A DNA stretch of 64,000 bases, taken from NCBI GenBank assembly GCA_002633085.1, contig NSIV01000012.1, positions 1-64,000 of the forward strand. The letters are read 5' to 3'. Positions within the stretch are counted from its first letter, which is position 1, and every line of letters starts with the position of its first letter. This document shows positions 43,488-52,289 of the stretch, piece by piece. Under the pieces are notes generated by a model, which saw nothing but the letters and a program-made list of their open reading frames with translations, had not been told where the DNA came from and ran no database searches. Position numbers and translations under genes: made by a program. This DNA is from Curvibacter sp. PD_MW3. GTDB lineage: Bacteria > Pseudomonadota > Gammaproteobacteria > Burkholderiales > Burkholderiaceae_C.

Positions 43488-44470
43488 TGCTGGCCGACCT
43501 GTCTCATGCCCCGTTGCTGATCGTCGGCGCCTTGTGGCTGGCGCTGGCCATTGATCGCTTACTGGGCGAGCCCGCCGCGCGCTGGCACCCGGTGGTGTGG
43601 ATGGGGCATTACCTGGGCTGGGTCGGCGCCTTCATCGCGCCGCAGCGCACGCAGACAGGTGCTGCCGATTACCAGCGTTTCGGGCTCGGTGCTCTGGCCT
43701 GGATTGCGGGTGCTGCTCTGGTTTTGATCGTAAGCGCAGCCCTGCAGCAAGCGGTTCAGCAACTGCCGGCGCTGCTTGGTCTGGTGCTGCTGGGTTTGCT
43801 GCTCAAGCCACTGCTGGCCTGGCGCATGCTGCGTGGCGAGGTGCTGGCGGTGGAGGCGGCCTTGGCCGAATCGCTGCCGGCTGGACGCGCGCGCCTGGCC
43901 TGGCTGGTCAGCCGCGATGTGCAGGCCTTGAGCGAAGCCGAGGTGCGTGAGAGCGCCATCGAGTCGCTGGCCGAGAATCTGAACGACTCGGTGGTGGCGC
44001 CGATTTTCTGGTTCGTGCTGCTGGGCCTGCCCGGTGCGGCGCTCTACCGTTTTGCCAATACGGCTGATGCCATGTGGGGTTACCGCGGCGCCTACAACGG
44101 GCGCGACTGGGCCTGGGCCGGCAAGTGGGCGGCGCGCGCCGACGATGTGCTGTCCTGGCTGCCGGCGCGCTTGACGGCCCTGCTGCTGGCGCTGGTGAAC
44201 GGCGGCCTGTCGCTGCGCGCCTTGCGTCGGGAAGCCGGCCGTACGCCGTCGCCCAACAGCGGCTGGCCGATGGCGGCCATGGCGCTGGCGCTGGGTGTCA
44301 GCCTGCACAAGCCCGGCGTCTATGCGCTGCACAGCCAGGGCCGTGCACTGCTGGCCAGCGACACGGCACGTGCGGCGGATTTGGGGTCAAAAATGCTTAT
44401 TTCCCTTGCCATCATTGCGACAGCAGCTATTGTTTTCATAGCGTTTTCAGCGCAGGAGGTGCAGCCATGA
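43484..44470 (+). CDS. cbiB: adenosylcobinamide-phosphate synthase
   Basis: IDRLLGEPAARWHPVVWMGHYLGW; SLAENLNDSVVAPIFWFVLLGLPGAALYRFANTADAMWGY. Confidence 0.92.
   Translation: MMLADLSHAPLLIVGALWLALAIDRLLGEPAARWHPVVWMGHYLGWVGAFIAPQRTQTGAADYQRFGLGALAWIAGAALVLIVSAALQQAVQQLPALLGLVLLGLLLKPLLAWRMLRGEVLAVEAALAESLPAGRARLAWLVSRDVQALSEAEVRESAIESLAENLNDSVVAPIFWFVLLGLPGAALYRFANTADAMWGYRGAYNGRDWAWAGKWAARADDVLSWLPARLTALLLALVNGGLSLRALRREAGRTPSPNSGWPMAAMALALGVSLHKPGVYALHSQGRALLASDTARAADLGSKMLISLAIIATAAIVFIAFSAQEVQP
44380..44447 (+). repeat. interspersed ~65-bp repeat, copy C (inside the cbiB 3' end)
   Basis: TTTGGGGTCAAAAATGCTTATTTCCCTTGCCATCATTGCGACAGCAGCTATTGTTTTCATAGCG. Confidence 0.55.
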
Positions 44471-45486
44471 GTGTGCTGCGTATCCACGGCGGCCCGGATG
44501 CCCAAGGCGTGCCGCTGCATGACTTCTCCACCAACAGTAATGCCTGTGGTCCGTGCCCGCTGGCGCTGGCGGCCGTGCAGGGCGCCGATGCCACACGCTA
44601 CCCGGATGCCACCTACACCGAGCTGCGCGCGCAGCTGGCAGCCCGGCACGGCGTGGCGCCCGAGCGTGTGCTGCTGGCCGGCAGTGCCAGTGAGTTCATC
44701 TTCCGCATCAGTGCCTGGGTTGCACAACAAGCTGACGGTTCGGGTAGCTGCAACGTCTGGCTGCCGCCACAGCACTATGGTGATTACGCCGCTGCCGCGC
44801 AGGCCTGGGGCCTGACCCGCGTGGCGCAGCCGCAGGGCGCGTCACTGGCCTGGGCCTGCGATCCGTCCAGCCCGCTGGGGCAGGCGCAAGGCGGCCTGGC
44901 CGAACTGGTGGCGACGGCCCCCGTGGTGGTGCTGGACCGCGCCTATGAGCCGCTGCGCCTGAGTGCTGCGCTGGCCCTGACGCAGGAGCAACTGCTGCGC
45001 GTCTGGCAGTTGTGGACACCAAACAAGGCGCTCGGCCTGACTGGTGTGCGCGCCGCCTATGTTATTGCACCGCTCGGTGCGCTGGAGGCAGTGGCGCAAC
45101 TGGAGCGTCTGGCGCCGTCCTGGCTGGTGGGCGCGCACGGCGTGGCGCTGCTGCGGGCTTGGCTGCTCCCCGAGGTGCAAGCCTGGCTGCAGCAAAGCCT
45201 GACCACGCTGCGTGAATGGAAGGCCCGCCAGCTGGCCGTGTGCGAAGCGCTGGGCTGGACTTGCCTGCCCAGCAACGCCAACTACTTCTGCGCCCGCCCC
45301 GATGTGCAAGGCGAGGCGCTGACGCAGGCCCTGGCGACCTTGCGGGCACAGGGTATCAAGCTGCGCGATGCGACCTCGTTTGGTTTGCCCGGCCACGTGC
45401 GCCTGGGTGTGCTGGCACCGCAGGTGCAGGACGCACTGCAGCAGGCCTGGGTGAGCCTGCGCGCACAGGAAAGGACAAGCCTATGA
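44467..45486 (+). CDS. cobD: threonine-phosphate decarboxylase (PLP-dependent)
   Basis: HDFSTNSNACGPCPLALAAVQGADATRYPDATYTELRAQLAARHGV; LWTPNKALGLTGVRAAY. Confidence 0.88.
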   Translation: MSVLRIHGGPDAQGVPLHDFSTNSNACGPCPLALAAVQGADATRYPDATYTELRAQLAARHGVAPERVLLAGSASEFIFRISAWVAQQADGSGSCNVWLPPQHYGDYAAAAQAWGLTRVAQPQGASLAWACDPSSPLGQAQGGLAELVATAPVVVLDRAYEPLRLSAALALTQEQLLRVWQLWTPNKALGLTGVRAAYVIAPLGALEAVAQLERLAPSWLVGAHGVALLRAWLLPEVQAWLQQSLTTLREWKARQLAVCEALGWTCLPSNANYFCARPDVQGEALTQALATLRAQGIKLRDATSFGLPGHVRLGVLAPQVQDALQQAWVSLRAQERTSL

Positions 45487-46940
45487 GTGCCAAAGCAGTG
45501 ATGGTGCTGGGCACCACCAGCGGTGCCGGCAAGAGTTGGCTCACCACGGCTTTGTGTCGTTACTACGCGCGCCAGGGCCTGAAGGTCGCGCCGTTCAAGG
45601 CGCAGAACATGAGCAACAACGCGCGGGTGGTTACCGGCGGTGAAATCGGTTCCGCCCAGTACTTCCAGGCCCTGGCCGCGCGTGCCGAGCCCGAGGTACG
45701 CATGAACCCGCTGCTGCTCAAGCCCGAGCGCGACACGCACAGCCAAGTGGTGCTGCTCGGCCAGGTGGACGAGGCGTTGACGCGCATGGACTGGCGTGGC
45801 CGCAGTGAGCACGTGTGGCCCACGGTGGCGCGTGCGCTGGACGAGTTGATGGCCGAGAACGACGTGGTGGTGATCGAAGGTGCCGGCTCGCCGGCCGAGA
45901 TCAATCTCAGTGGCAGCGACATCGTCAACCTGCGCGTGGCACGCCATGCCAATGCCCAGTGCCTGCTGGTGACCGACATCGACCGCGGCGGCGCCTTCGC
46001 CCACCTCTACGGCACCTGGGCGCTGATGCCAGAAGATGACCGGGCACTGATCAAGGGTTTCGTTCTCAACAAGTTCCGTGGTGACGCTGCGCTGCTGGCG
46101 CCGGCGCCGCAGATGCTGCAGGAGAAAACGAACGTGCCCACAGTGGCCACACTGCCGATGTGGTACCAGCACGGCCTGCCGGAAGAAGACGGTGTCTTTG
46201 ACGACCGTCACAGCGCGAGCGGAGTCATCACCACGACCATCGCTGTCGTGGTCTACCCGCGCATCAGCAACCTCGACGAATTCCAGCCGCTCAAGAACAT
46301 CCCCGGCGTGCATCTCAAATGGGTGCGCAGCGCGGCCGAAGTGCAGGGCGCCGATTGGGTCATCCTGCCCGGCTCCAAGCACACCAGCGGCGACCTGGCC
46401 TGGCTGCGCGCGCAGGGTCTGGACCGCGCCATTGCCGCCCATGCGCAGCGGGGTGGGGCGGTGCTGGGCGTCTGCGGCGGGCTGCAGATGCTGGGCGAAG
46501 CGCTGATCGATTCGCACGGCATCGACGGCAACGCACCGGGCCTGGGCCTGCTGCCGCTGGTCACCGCCTTCGAGCCGACCAAGACGGTGCAGCGCACGCG
46601 CGCCACTTTTTCAACCGTCATCGGGCCGTGGGCAGCGCTGTCGGGCATTACGGTGCAAGGTTACGAGATCCACCATGGCCAGACCGCGCAGCACCCGGCC
46701 ATGGCGGCCAAAGGTGATGTGGCGCACCGGCTGATCCCCAGACTGGCCTGGCAGAACGTGGCGGGCAATGTGCTCGGCCTCTACCTGCACGGCCTGTTCG
46801 AAGACCCGGCGGCGCTGCAGGCGCTGTTCGGCCAGCACGGGGCCCAGGTGCCGACGCTAGACGCCGTGTTCGAGCGAATGGCTGACTTCATTGACGAGCA
46901 TTTTGAGTCGGGCGTGCTGGACGCGCTGATTCACGACTGA
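45483..46940 (+). CDS. cobQ: cobyric acid synthase
   Basis: MVLGTTSGAGKSWLTTALCRYYARQGLKVAPFKAQNMSNNARV; GGAVLGVCGGLQMLG. Confidence 0.93.
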   Translation: MSAKAVMVLGTTSGAGKSWLTTALCRYYARQGLKVAPFKAQNMSNNARVVTGGEIGSAQYFQALAARAEPEVRMNPLLLKPERDTHSQVVLLGQVDEALTRMDWRGRSEHVWPTVARALDELMAENDVVVIEGAGSPAEINLSGSDIVNLRVARHANAQCLLVTDIDRGGAFAHLYGTWALMPEDDRALIKGFVLNKFRGDAALLAPAPQMLQEKTNVPTVATLPMWYQHGLPEEDGVFDDRHSASGVITTTIAVVVYPRISNLDEFQPLKNIPGVHLKWVRSAAEVQGADWVILPGSKHTSGDLAWLRAQGLDRAIAAHAQRGGAVLGVCGGLQMLGEALIDSHGIDGNAPGLGLLPLVTAFEPTKTVQRTRATFSTVIGPWAALSGITVQGYEIHHGQTAQHPAMAAKGDVAHRLIPRLAWQNVAGNVLGLYLHGLFEDPAALQALFGQHGAQVPTLDAVFERMADFIDEHFESGVLDALIHD

Positions 46941-46961
46941 GACTTTTGCAACGAGAACGAC

Positions 46962-48014
46962 ATGACCTTCACCCTCCCGAACATCCCCGATATCACCGAC
47001 GCTGCCCTGGCGCAGCGCCTGCAGCACAAGATCGACAACAAGACCAAGCCGCTGGGGTCCCTGGGCCGCCTCGAAACACTGGCGTTGCAGCTTGGCCTGA
47101 TTCTGGGCACCGAGGCGCCCGAGTTGCAAGCACCGCAGATGGTGGTGTTCGCCGGCGACCACGGCCTGGCCGCGCGTGGCGTCTCGGCCTACCCGAGCGA
47201 CGTGACCTGGCAGATGGTGGAGAACTTCCTCGCCGGCGGCGCGTGTGTGAGCGTGCTGGCGCGCCAGCACGGCATGGCGCTGACCGTGGTGGACTGCGGC
47301 GTGCGCCACGACTTCGCGCCGCGTGCATCGCTCGTGATTCGCAAGGTCGCCCCCGGCACGGCCGATTCGGCGGCTGGCCCGGCCATGACGCCGGAGCAAT
47401 GCGCGCAGGCGCTGGCCAACGGTGTTGAACTCGTGAAGGGTTTGCCAGGTAATGCACTGCTGCTGGGCGAGATGGGCATCGGCAATACCTCGGCCGCCTC
47501 GCTGCTGCTGTCGCGCCTGGCCGGGCTGGAGATCACCGACTGCACCGGTGCCGGCACCGGGCTGGACGATGCGGCAATTGCGCGCAAGGTCACGGTGCTG
47601 CGCGAGGTGTTGCTCAAGCACCCCGAGGCGCACGCCCCGCTGGAGGTGCTGGCGGCTTTCGGTGGCTTCGAGATCGCCACCATGGTGGGCTCGGTGCTGC
47701 AGGCGGCGGCCGAGCGGCGCGTGATCGTGGTCGACGGCTTCATCGCCAGTTCGGCCGTGCTGGTGGCCAGCAAGCTGGCGCCGCACGTGCTGCAGCGTTG
47801 TGTGTTCGCGCACCGCTCCGGCGAGCGCGGTCATGCGCTGATGCTGGCGCAACTGGGCGCCAATGCGGCACAGCAGCCGCTGCTCGACTTCGGCCTGCGC
47901 CTAGGCGAAGGCTCGGGCGCGGCATTGGCCTGGCCGCTGCTGACATCCGCCTGCGTCATGTTGCGCGATATGGCCAGCTTTGAATCGGCTGGCGTGTCGG
48001 AAAAATCGGCTTGA
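46962..48014 (+). CDS. cobT: nicotinate-nucleotide--dimethylbenzimidazole phosphoribosyltransferase
   Basis: KTKPLGSLGRLETLALQLGLI; VVFAGDHGLAARGVSAYPSDVT; MGIGNTSAASLL. Confidence 0.93.
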   Translation: MTFTLPNIPDITDAALAQRLQHKIDNKTKPLGSLGRLETLALQLGLILGTEAPELQAPQMVVFAGDHGLAARGVSAYPSDVTWQMVENFLAGGACVSVLARQHGMALTVVDCGVRHDFAPRASLVIRKVAPGTADSAAGPAMTPEQCAQALANGVELVKGLPGNALLLGEMGIGNTSAASLLLSRLAGLEITDCTGAGTGLDDAAIARKVTVLREVLLKHPEAHAPLEVLAAFGGFEIATMVGSVLQAAAERRVIVVDGFIASSAVLVASKLAPHVLQRCVFAHRSGERGHALMLAQLGANAAQQPLLDFGLRLGEGSGAALAWPLLTSACVMLRDMASFESAGVSEKSA

Positions 48015-48028
48015 GTTACAACACGCGC

Positions 48029-48826
48029 ATGAGCTTCATTCGCCACTACCTGCTGGCCATCCAGTTCTTCACCCGCATCCCGGTCACGGGGCGGCTGGCG
48101 GCCTGGGTCGGCTACAGCCCGGCCATGCTGCGCGAGAGCGCAGCGCATTTCCCCGGCATCGGCTGGCTGGTGGGGGCGGTGGCGGCGCTCGGCTACGCCG
48201 CGGTGCTGCTGCTGTTGCCTGACGTGGCCGCGACCCCGCTGGTGGCGGCCGCGCTCAGTACGGTGTTGACGGTGCTGCTGACCGGCGCCTTCCATGAGGA
48301 CGGTCTGTCCGACGTGGCCGACGGCCTGGGTGGTGCCTACGAGCGTGAGCGGGCGCTGGACATCATGAAGGACTCGCGCGTCGGCGCCTTCGGCGTGCTG
48401 GCGCTGGTGCTGGCGCTGCTGTCCAAGGTGTCGTTGTTGACCCTGCTGGGCGAGGTCGATCTGGAGCTGGCCTGTGCCGGCCTGTTTGTCGCGCATGTGG
48501 TGTCGCGTTTCCTGCCGCTGCTGTTGATCCGGCTGCTGCCGCATGTGGGTGACACGGCGCGCTCCAAGTCCAAGCCGCTGGCCGAGCAGATCAGTGGCGC
48601 CAGTCTGTTGGTGGCCTCGGTATGGTTGCTGGCCGCCCTGGCCCTGGTTTTTTGGTTTTATCCGGACGTCAACTGGCTCGTGCCGGTGCTGACGGCCGTG
48701 CTGGCCTGGCTCTGGATGTGGCGCCTGTTTTCGCGCCGCCTGCAGGGCTTTACCGGCGACTGCCTGGGCGCCACGCAGCAGGTGTGCGAGCTGGCGTTTT
48801 ACTTCGGGCTGGCACTGACGCTATGA
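48029..48826 (+). CDS. cobS: adenosylcobinamide-GDP ribazoletransferase
   Basis: LLAIQFFTRIPV; TGAFHEDGLSDVADGLGGAYERERALDIMKDSRVGAFGV; alternative TTG start at 48011. Confidence 0.92.
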   Translation: MSFIRHYLLAIQFFTRIPVTGRLAAWVGYSPAMLRESAAHFPGIGWLVGAVAALGYAAVLLLLPDVAATPLVAAALSTVLTVLLTGAFHEDGLSDVADGLGGAYERERALDIMKDSRVGAFGVLALVLALLSKVSLLTLLGEVDLELACAGLFVAHVVSRFLPLLLIRLLPHVGDTARSKSKPLAEQISGASLLVASVWLLAALALVFWFYPDVNWLVPVLTAVLAWLWMWRLFSRRLQGFTGDCLGATQQVCELAFYFGLALTL

Positions 48827-49368
48827 AGCTTTGGCTGGTGCGCCATGCGCAACCGCTGGTGGCGGCGGGCGTCTGCTACGGCGCCAGCGATCTGCCGGCC
48901 GATGACGCCGCCACGCGGGCCTGCGCCGCGCAACTGGCGCCGCAGTTGCCGCAGGGCGTGGCGCTCATCACCTCGCCGCTACAAAGATGTGAGCATTTGG
49001 CGCAGCAAATACAAGGCCTGAGGCCCGATTTGGTGCTGAAACGCGATGCGCGTCTGGCCGAGATGGACTTCGGCTGCTGGGAAGGCCAGCGCTGGGACAC
49101 CATTCCGAAGAGTGCTTTCGATGCCTGGACGGCCGACTTCGGTGCGCACCCGTTCGGCGGCCGCGAAAGCGTGGACCAGTTGCTGCAGCGCGTGGCCGTC
49201 GCCCGCGCCGAGGCGCAGCAGCAGGGGAGGGATGCGGTGTGGGTCACGCATGCCGGCGTGATCCGCGCCATGACCTTGCTGGCACAAGGCATCAAGCGCC
49301 TCGAACATGCTGAGCAGTGGCCGCAGTTCGCGCCGGGTTTTGGCGAGTGGCAGCAGCTGCCGCTCTAG
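48823..49368 (+). CDS. cobC: alpha-ribazole phosphatase / histidine phosphatase family
   Basis: LWLVRHAQPLVAAGVCYGASDLP; SPLQRCEHLA; MDFGCWEGQRWD; WVTHAGVIRA. Confidence 0.88.
   Translation: MKLWLVRHAQPLVAAGVCYGASDLPADDAATRACAAQLAPQLPQGVALITSPLQRCEHLAQQIQGLRPDLVLKRDARLAEMDFGCWEGQRWDTIPKSAFDAWTADFGAHPFGGRESVDQLLQRVAVARAEAQQQGRDAVWVTHAGVIRAMTLLAQGIKRLEHAEQWPQFAPGFGEWQQLPL
48978..49031 (-). repeat. possible interspersed repeat, copy E (inside cobC, reverse orientation)
   Basis: Minus strand: CCAAATCGGGCCTCAGGCCTTGTATTTGCTGCGCCAAATGCTCACATCTTTGTAGCG resembles copy D. Confidence 0.4.
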
Positions 49369-49381
49369 CCCCGCGGATGTT

Positions 49382-50518
49382 TCAGGCCGACTCGACCCGG
49401 TTGCGGCCCTTGTCCTTGGCATGGCACAGCGCCTTGTCGGCGCGCGCCAGCAGCGTGTCCAGCGTGTCGTGGTCGAGCCGGTTGGTGGTGACGCCGATGC
49501 TGACACTGCTGTGTGGCACCGCGCCCGGCTGATCCACCAGCGCGCGGATGCGCTCGGCCACCAGCAGGGCTTCGTTCAGCGGGGTTTCCGGCAGCAGCAG
49601 CATGAACGCCTCGCTGTCAAAGCGGCCCAACAGATCCGGTTGGCGCAGCAGCGCCTTGGTGTGGGTCACGAAGTCGGCCAGCGCCTGGGCGCTGCGTTGA
49701 GGACCGTAGGTCTTGGGGTTGGGCTCGACGTGATCGAGGTCGATCAGCAGCAGTGCCATGGTGTGGCCCTGGCGTTTGCTGCGCGCCAGTTCCTGCTGGC
49801 AGGCCTCGTTCATGTGGCGCTGGGTGTAGGCGCCGGTTTGCGCATCGTGCGCGGACAGGTTTTGCGATTCGGCGCGCAGCCGCTCGGAAACCATTAGCAC
49901 GAAGCTCACGCTCATCAGCAGGGTGATCAGCACATAGACCATGAGGAAGACGGGGTGCGGCGTGGTCGGATCGAACGCGGTGTGCTGCGCGGGCAGGAGC
50001 CCGATGATGACGATGCGCAGGAGCTGGTTCAGGGCGCCGCACACCAGCGCTGCCAACAGCAGCAGGCGGGCAAAACTCCGGCTGGCATGGCGGTAGATCA
50101 AGTACGCGTGCAGCGCAAACAGCAGGCCCAACGGCGGCGACACGACCAGCAGCCGGGTGCGGAAATCCGGTTCGATGAGACTGAACCACAGCACCGGCAC
50201 CGACATCAAGGCGATGAAGGCACTCCAGGGCCGTACCGCCGTGGGCTGGTTCAGAAAGCGTTGGCTGCCGAGGTAGGCCAGGTACAAGCCGACGAACAGC
50301 AGCATGTTGGGAATGGCAATGGTCAGCAGATCCGGCAGGTCGCCGCGCAAGGCACCCAGCAGGGTGGTGGAACACAGGGCCAGCGGTGCGGCGGTCCAGT
50401 TGCCCAGGCCGCGGATGGCATCCGGAAAGTTGCGCCATTGGAAAAACAGCACCATGGCCATCAACGCAGTCATGATGCTGGCCAATAGAACCACGGTTCT
50501 CGGATCAACGATAGTCAT
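49382..50518 (-). CDS. GGDEF domain protein (putative diguanylate cyclase) with N-terminal TM region
   Basis: HTMALLLIDLDHVEPNPKTYG..., PHSSVSIGVTTNRLDHDTLDTLLARADKALCHAKDKGRNRV; active-site motif degenerate. Confidence 0.8.
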   Translation of the reverse strand: MTIVDPRTVVLLASIMTALMAMVLFFQWRNFPDAIRGLGNWTAAPLALCSTTLLGALRGDLPDLLTIAIPNMLLFVGLYLAYLGSQRFLNQPTAVRPWSAFIALMSVPVLWFSLIEPDFRTRLLVVSPPLGLLFALHAYLIYRHASRSFARLLLLAALVCGALNQLLRIVIIGLLPAQHTAFDPTTPHPVFLMVYVLITLLMSVSFVLMVSERLRAESQNLSAHDAQTGAYTQRHMNEACQQELARSKRQGHTMALLLIDLDHVEPNPKTYGPQRSAQALADFVTHTKALLRQPDLLGRFDSEAFMLLLPETPLNEALLVAERIRALVDQPGAVPHSSVSIGVTTNRLDHDTLDTLLARADKALCHAKDKGRNRVESA

Positions 50519-50595
50519 GCGTATTCCACCCTGTTGCGCTCATTGTGGCCGATTTGTGCTGCGGCTCAAGCGCTTGTCGTGCTCGTCGAAAGTGT

Positions 50596-51234
50596 TCAGG
50601 GGGCTTCGGTTTTAGGCGTGAAGTCGCAATACGCGGCCACGCCGCACTGCCAGCACTGCGGCTTGCGCGCCTGGCAGACATAACGACCGTGCAGGATGAG
50701 CCAGTGGTGCGCGTCGATCAAGTATTCGGCCGGCACCCGCTTGAGCAGCTGCATCTCCACCTCGTACGGCGTCTTGCCCGGCGCCAGGCCGGTGCGGTTG
50801 CCAACGCGAAAGATGTGCGTGTCTACCGCCATGGTGGGTTCGCCGAAGGCCGAGTTCAGCACCACGTTGGCGGTCTTGCGGCCCACGCCGGGCAGGGCTT
50901 CCAGCGCTTCGCGGCTGCGCGGCACCTGGCCGCCGTGCTTGTCCACCAGGATGCGGCAGGTCTGCATCAGATGTTTGGCCTTGCTGCGGTACAGGCCAAT
51001 GGTCTTGATGTAGCTCTCCAGCCCGTCCAGCCCGAGGGCCAGGATCTTCTTCGGCGTGTTGGCCACCGGAAACAGTTTGCGCGTGGCCTTGTTCACGCCA
51101 ACGTCGGTGGCCTGGGCCGACAGCAGCACGGCGGTGAGCAGCTCGAACACCGAGGTGTATTCGAGTTCGGTGACGGGTTGCGGGTTGGCGGCCTTGAGCG
51201 TGGCAAAAAAGGCGGCAATGGCGGGCGGTTTCAT
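50596..51234 (-). CDS. nth: endonuclease III
   Basis: LTAVLLSAQATDVGVNKATRKLF, LEALPGVGRKTANVVLN, VDTHIFRVGNRTGLA, C-terminal CxxxxxxCxxCxxxxxC cluster. Confidence 0.93.
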   Translation of the reverse strand: MKPPAIAAFFATLKAANPQPVTELEYTSVFELLTAVLLSAQATDVGVNKATRKLFPVANTPKKILALGLDGLESYIKTIGLYRSKAKHLMQTCRILVDKHGGQVPRSREALEALPGVGRKTANVVLNSAFGEPTMAVDTHIFRVGNRTGLAPGKTPYEVEMQLLKRVPAEYLIDAHHWLILHGRYVCQARKPQCWQCGVAAYCDFTPKTEAP

Positions 51235-51288
51235 GAGGCGCGTGACAGTGAACGTGGGCGCCCGGATGGCCTGCCCCTGAGAGCGATC

Positions 51289-52095
51289 TTACAGGGACGT
51301 GATGTCGAGAAAGCTGTCGGGCTGCGGCATGTGCTTGTGCATCCAGTCCAGGTCGAGGTCGAGCTTGGCGATCACCGCGCTTGGCAGCGCGTCCAGCACC
51401 TCGGGCTCGGTAAATGCCATGTCGGCCAGCCAGCCGGCCAGGTGCACCACGCCGCCCAGTGGGCAGAAGGGCACGGCGGTCAGCGGGTCGGAGGCGCTGT
51501 CCAGCCCCTGCACGATGCCGGCCGGAAAACGCCAGCGCCGCGCCAGTTCGGCTGTGACCTGGGCCTCGGTGAAGCCCAGTACGCGCTGCTCGCGCTTCCA
51601 GCGGTCGCCGGGAATCTGGGGTTGCCGCTCGATTTCGGGCAGGGTGTCGGGTGCGGTCTGCACGATGATCAGCTCGCCCAGCCGCACCATCATGCCGGCG
51701 AGCCAGGCTTGCTGCCAGTCAACGCCGGCGGCCGGGGCCAGCCACTGGGCATAACCGGCACAGGCCATGCTGTTCATCCAGAACTCGGTCCGGTTCAGGC
51801 CCGGCGCCACCGGGAAAGCCACATTCATGCAGGCGGTCAGCGCCAGCGTGCGCACCTGCGCCATGCCGATCATTGAAATGGCAGCATCCAGCGTGCCGAC
51901 CTCGCGCCGCAGGCCGATGGCGGCGCTGTTGGCCGCACGCAGCACCTTGGCCGTGAGGGTTGGGTCCTTGGCAACGATGTTGCGCACATCGCCCAGCACA
52001 ATGTCCTCTTCGTGCAGCGTGCGGATGAGGGCGTGTGCCACCTCGGGCATCACCGGCAGCTTGACGGACTGAAAGAAGGCGGACAAATCAGACAT
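51289..52095 (-). CDS. HDOD domain protein
   Basis: LPVMPEVAHALIRTLHEEDIVLGDVRNIVAKDPTLTAKVLRAANSAAIGL. Confidence 0.85.
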   Translation of the reverse strand: MSDLSAFFQSVKLPVMPEVAHALIRTLHEEDIVLGDVRNIVAKDPTLTAKVLRAANSAAIGLRREVGTLDAAISMIGMAQVRTLALTACMNVAFPVAPGLNRTEFWMNSMACAGYAQWLAPAAGVDWQQAWLAGMMVRLGELIIVQTAPDTLPEIERQPQIPGDRWKREQRVLGFTEAQVTAELARRWRFPAGIVQGLDSASDPLTAVPFCPLGGVVHLAGWLADMAFTEPEVLDALPSAVIAKLDLDLDWMHKHMPQPDSFLDITSL

Positions 52096-52289
52096 GAAGA
52101 TTCCAGTAGGGGCTATCGCTGGCGCTTCCAGGGCAACCGTCGCAGCGCACAAGAGCAGGGCAGGCCGGCATCGGTTGCAAGTGCATATTCTGGCCTACAA
52201 AAACGGCACTTTTCAGCAGTGTCAAACCTTTCTTTGAAAGCATTTGTTTTCATGGGATGATCTCCGTCAATCTGTCAGCTACCGCCACC

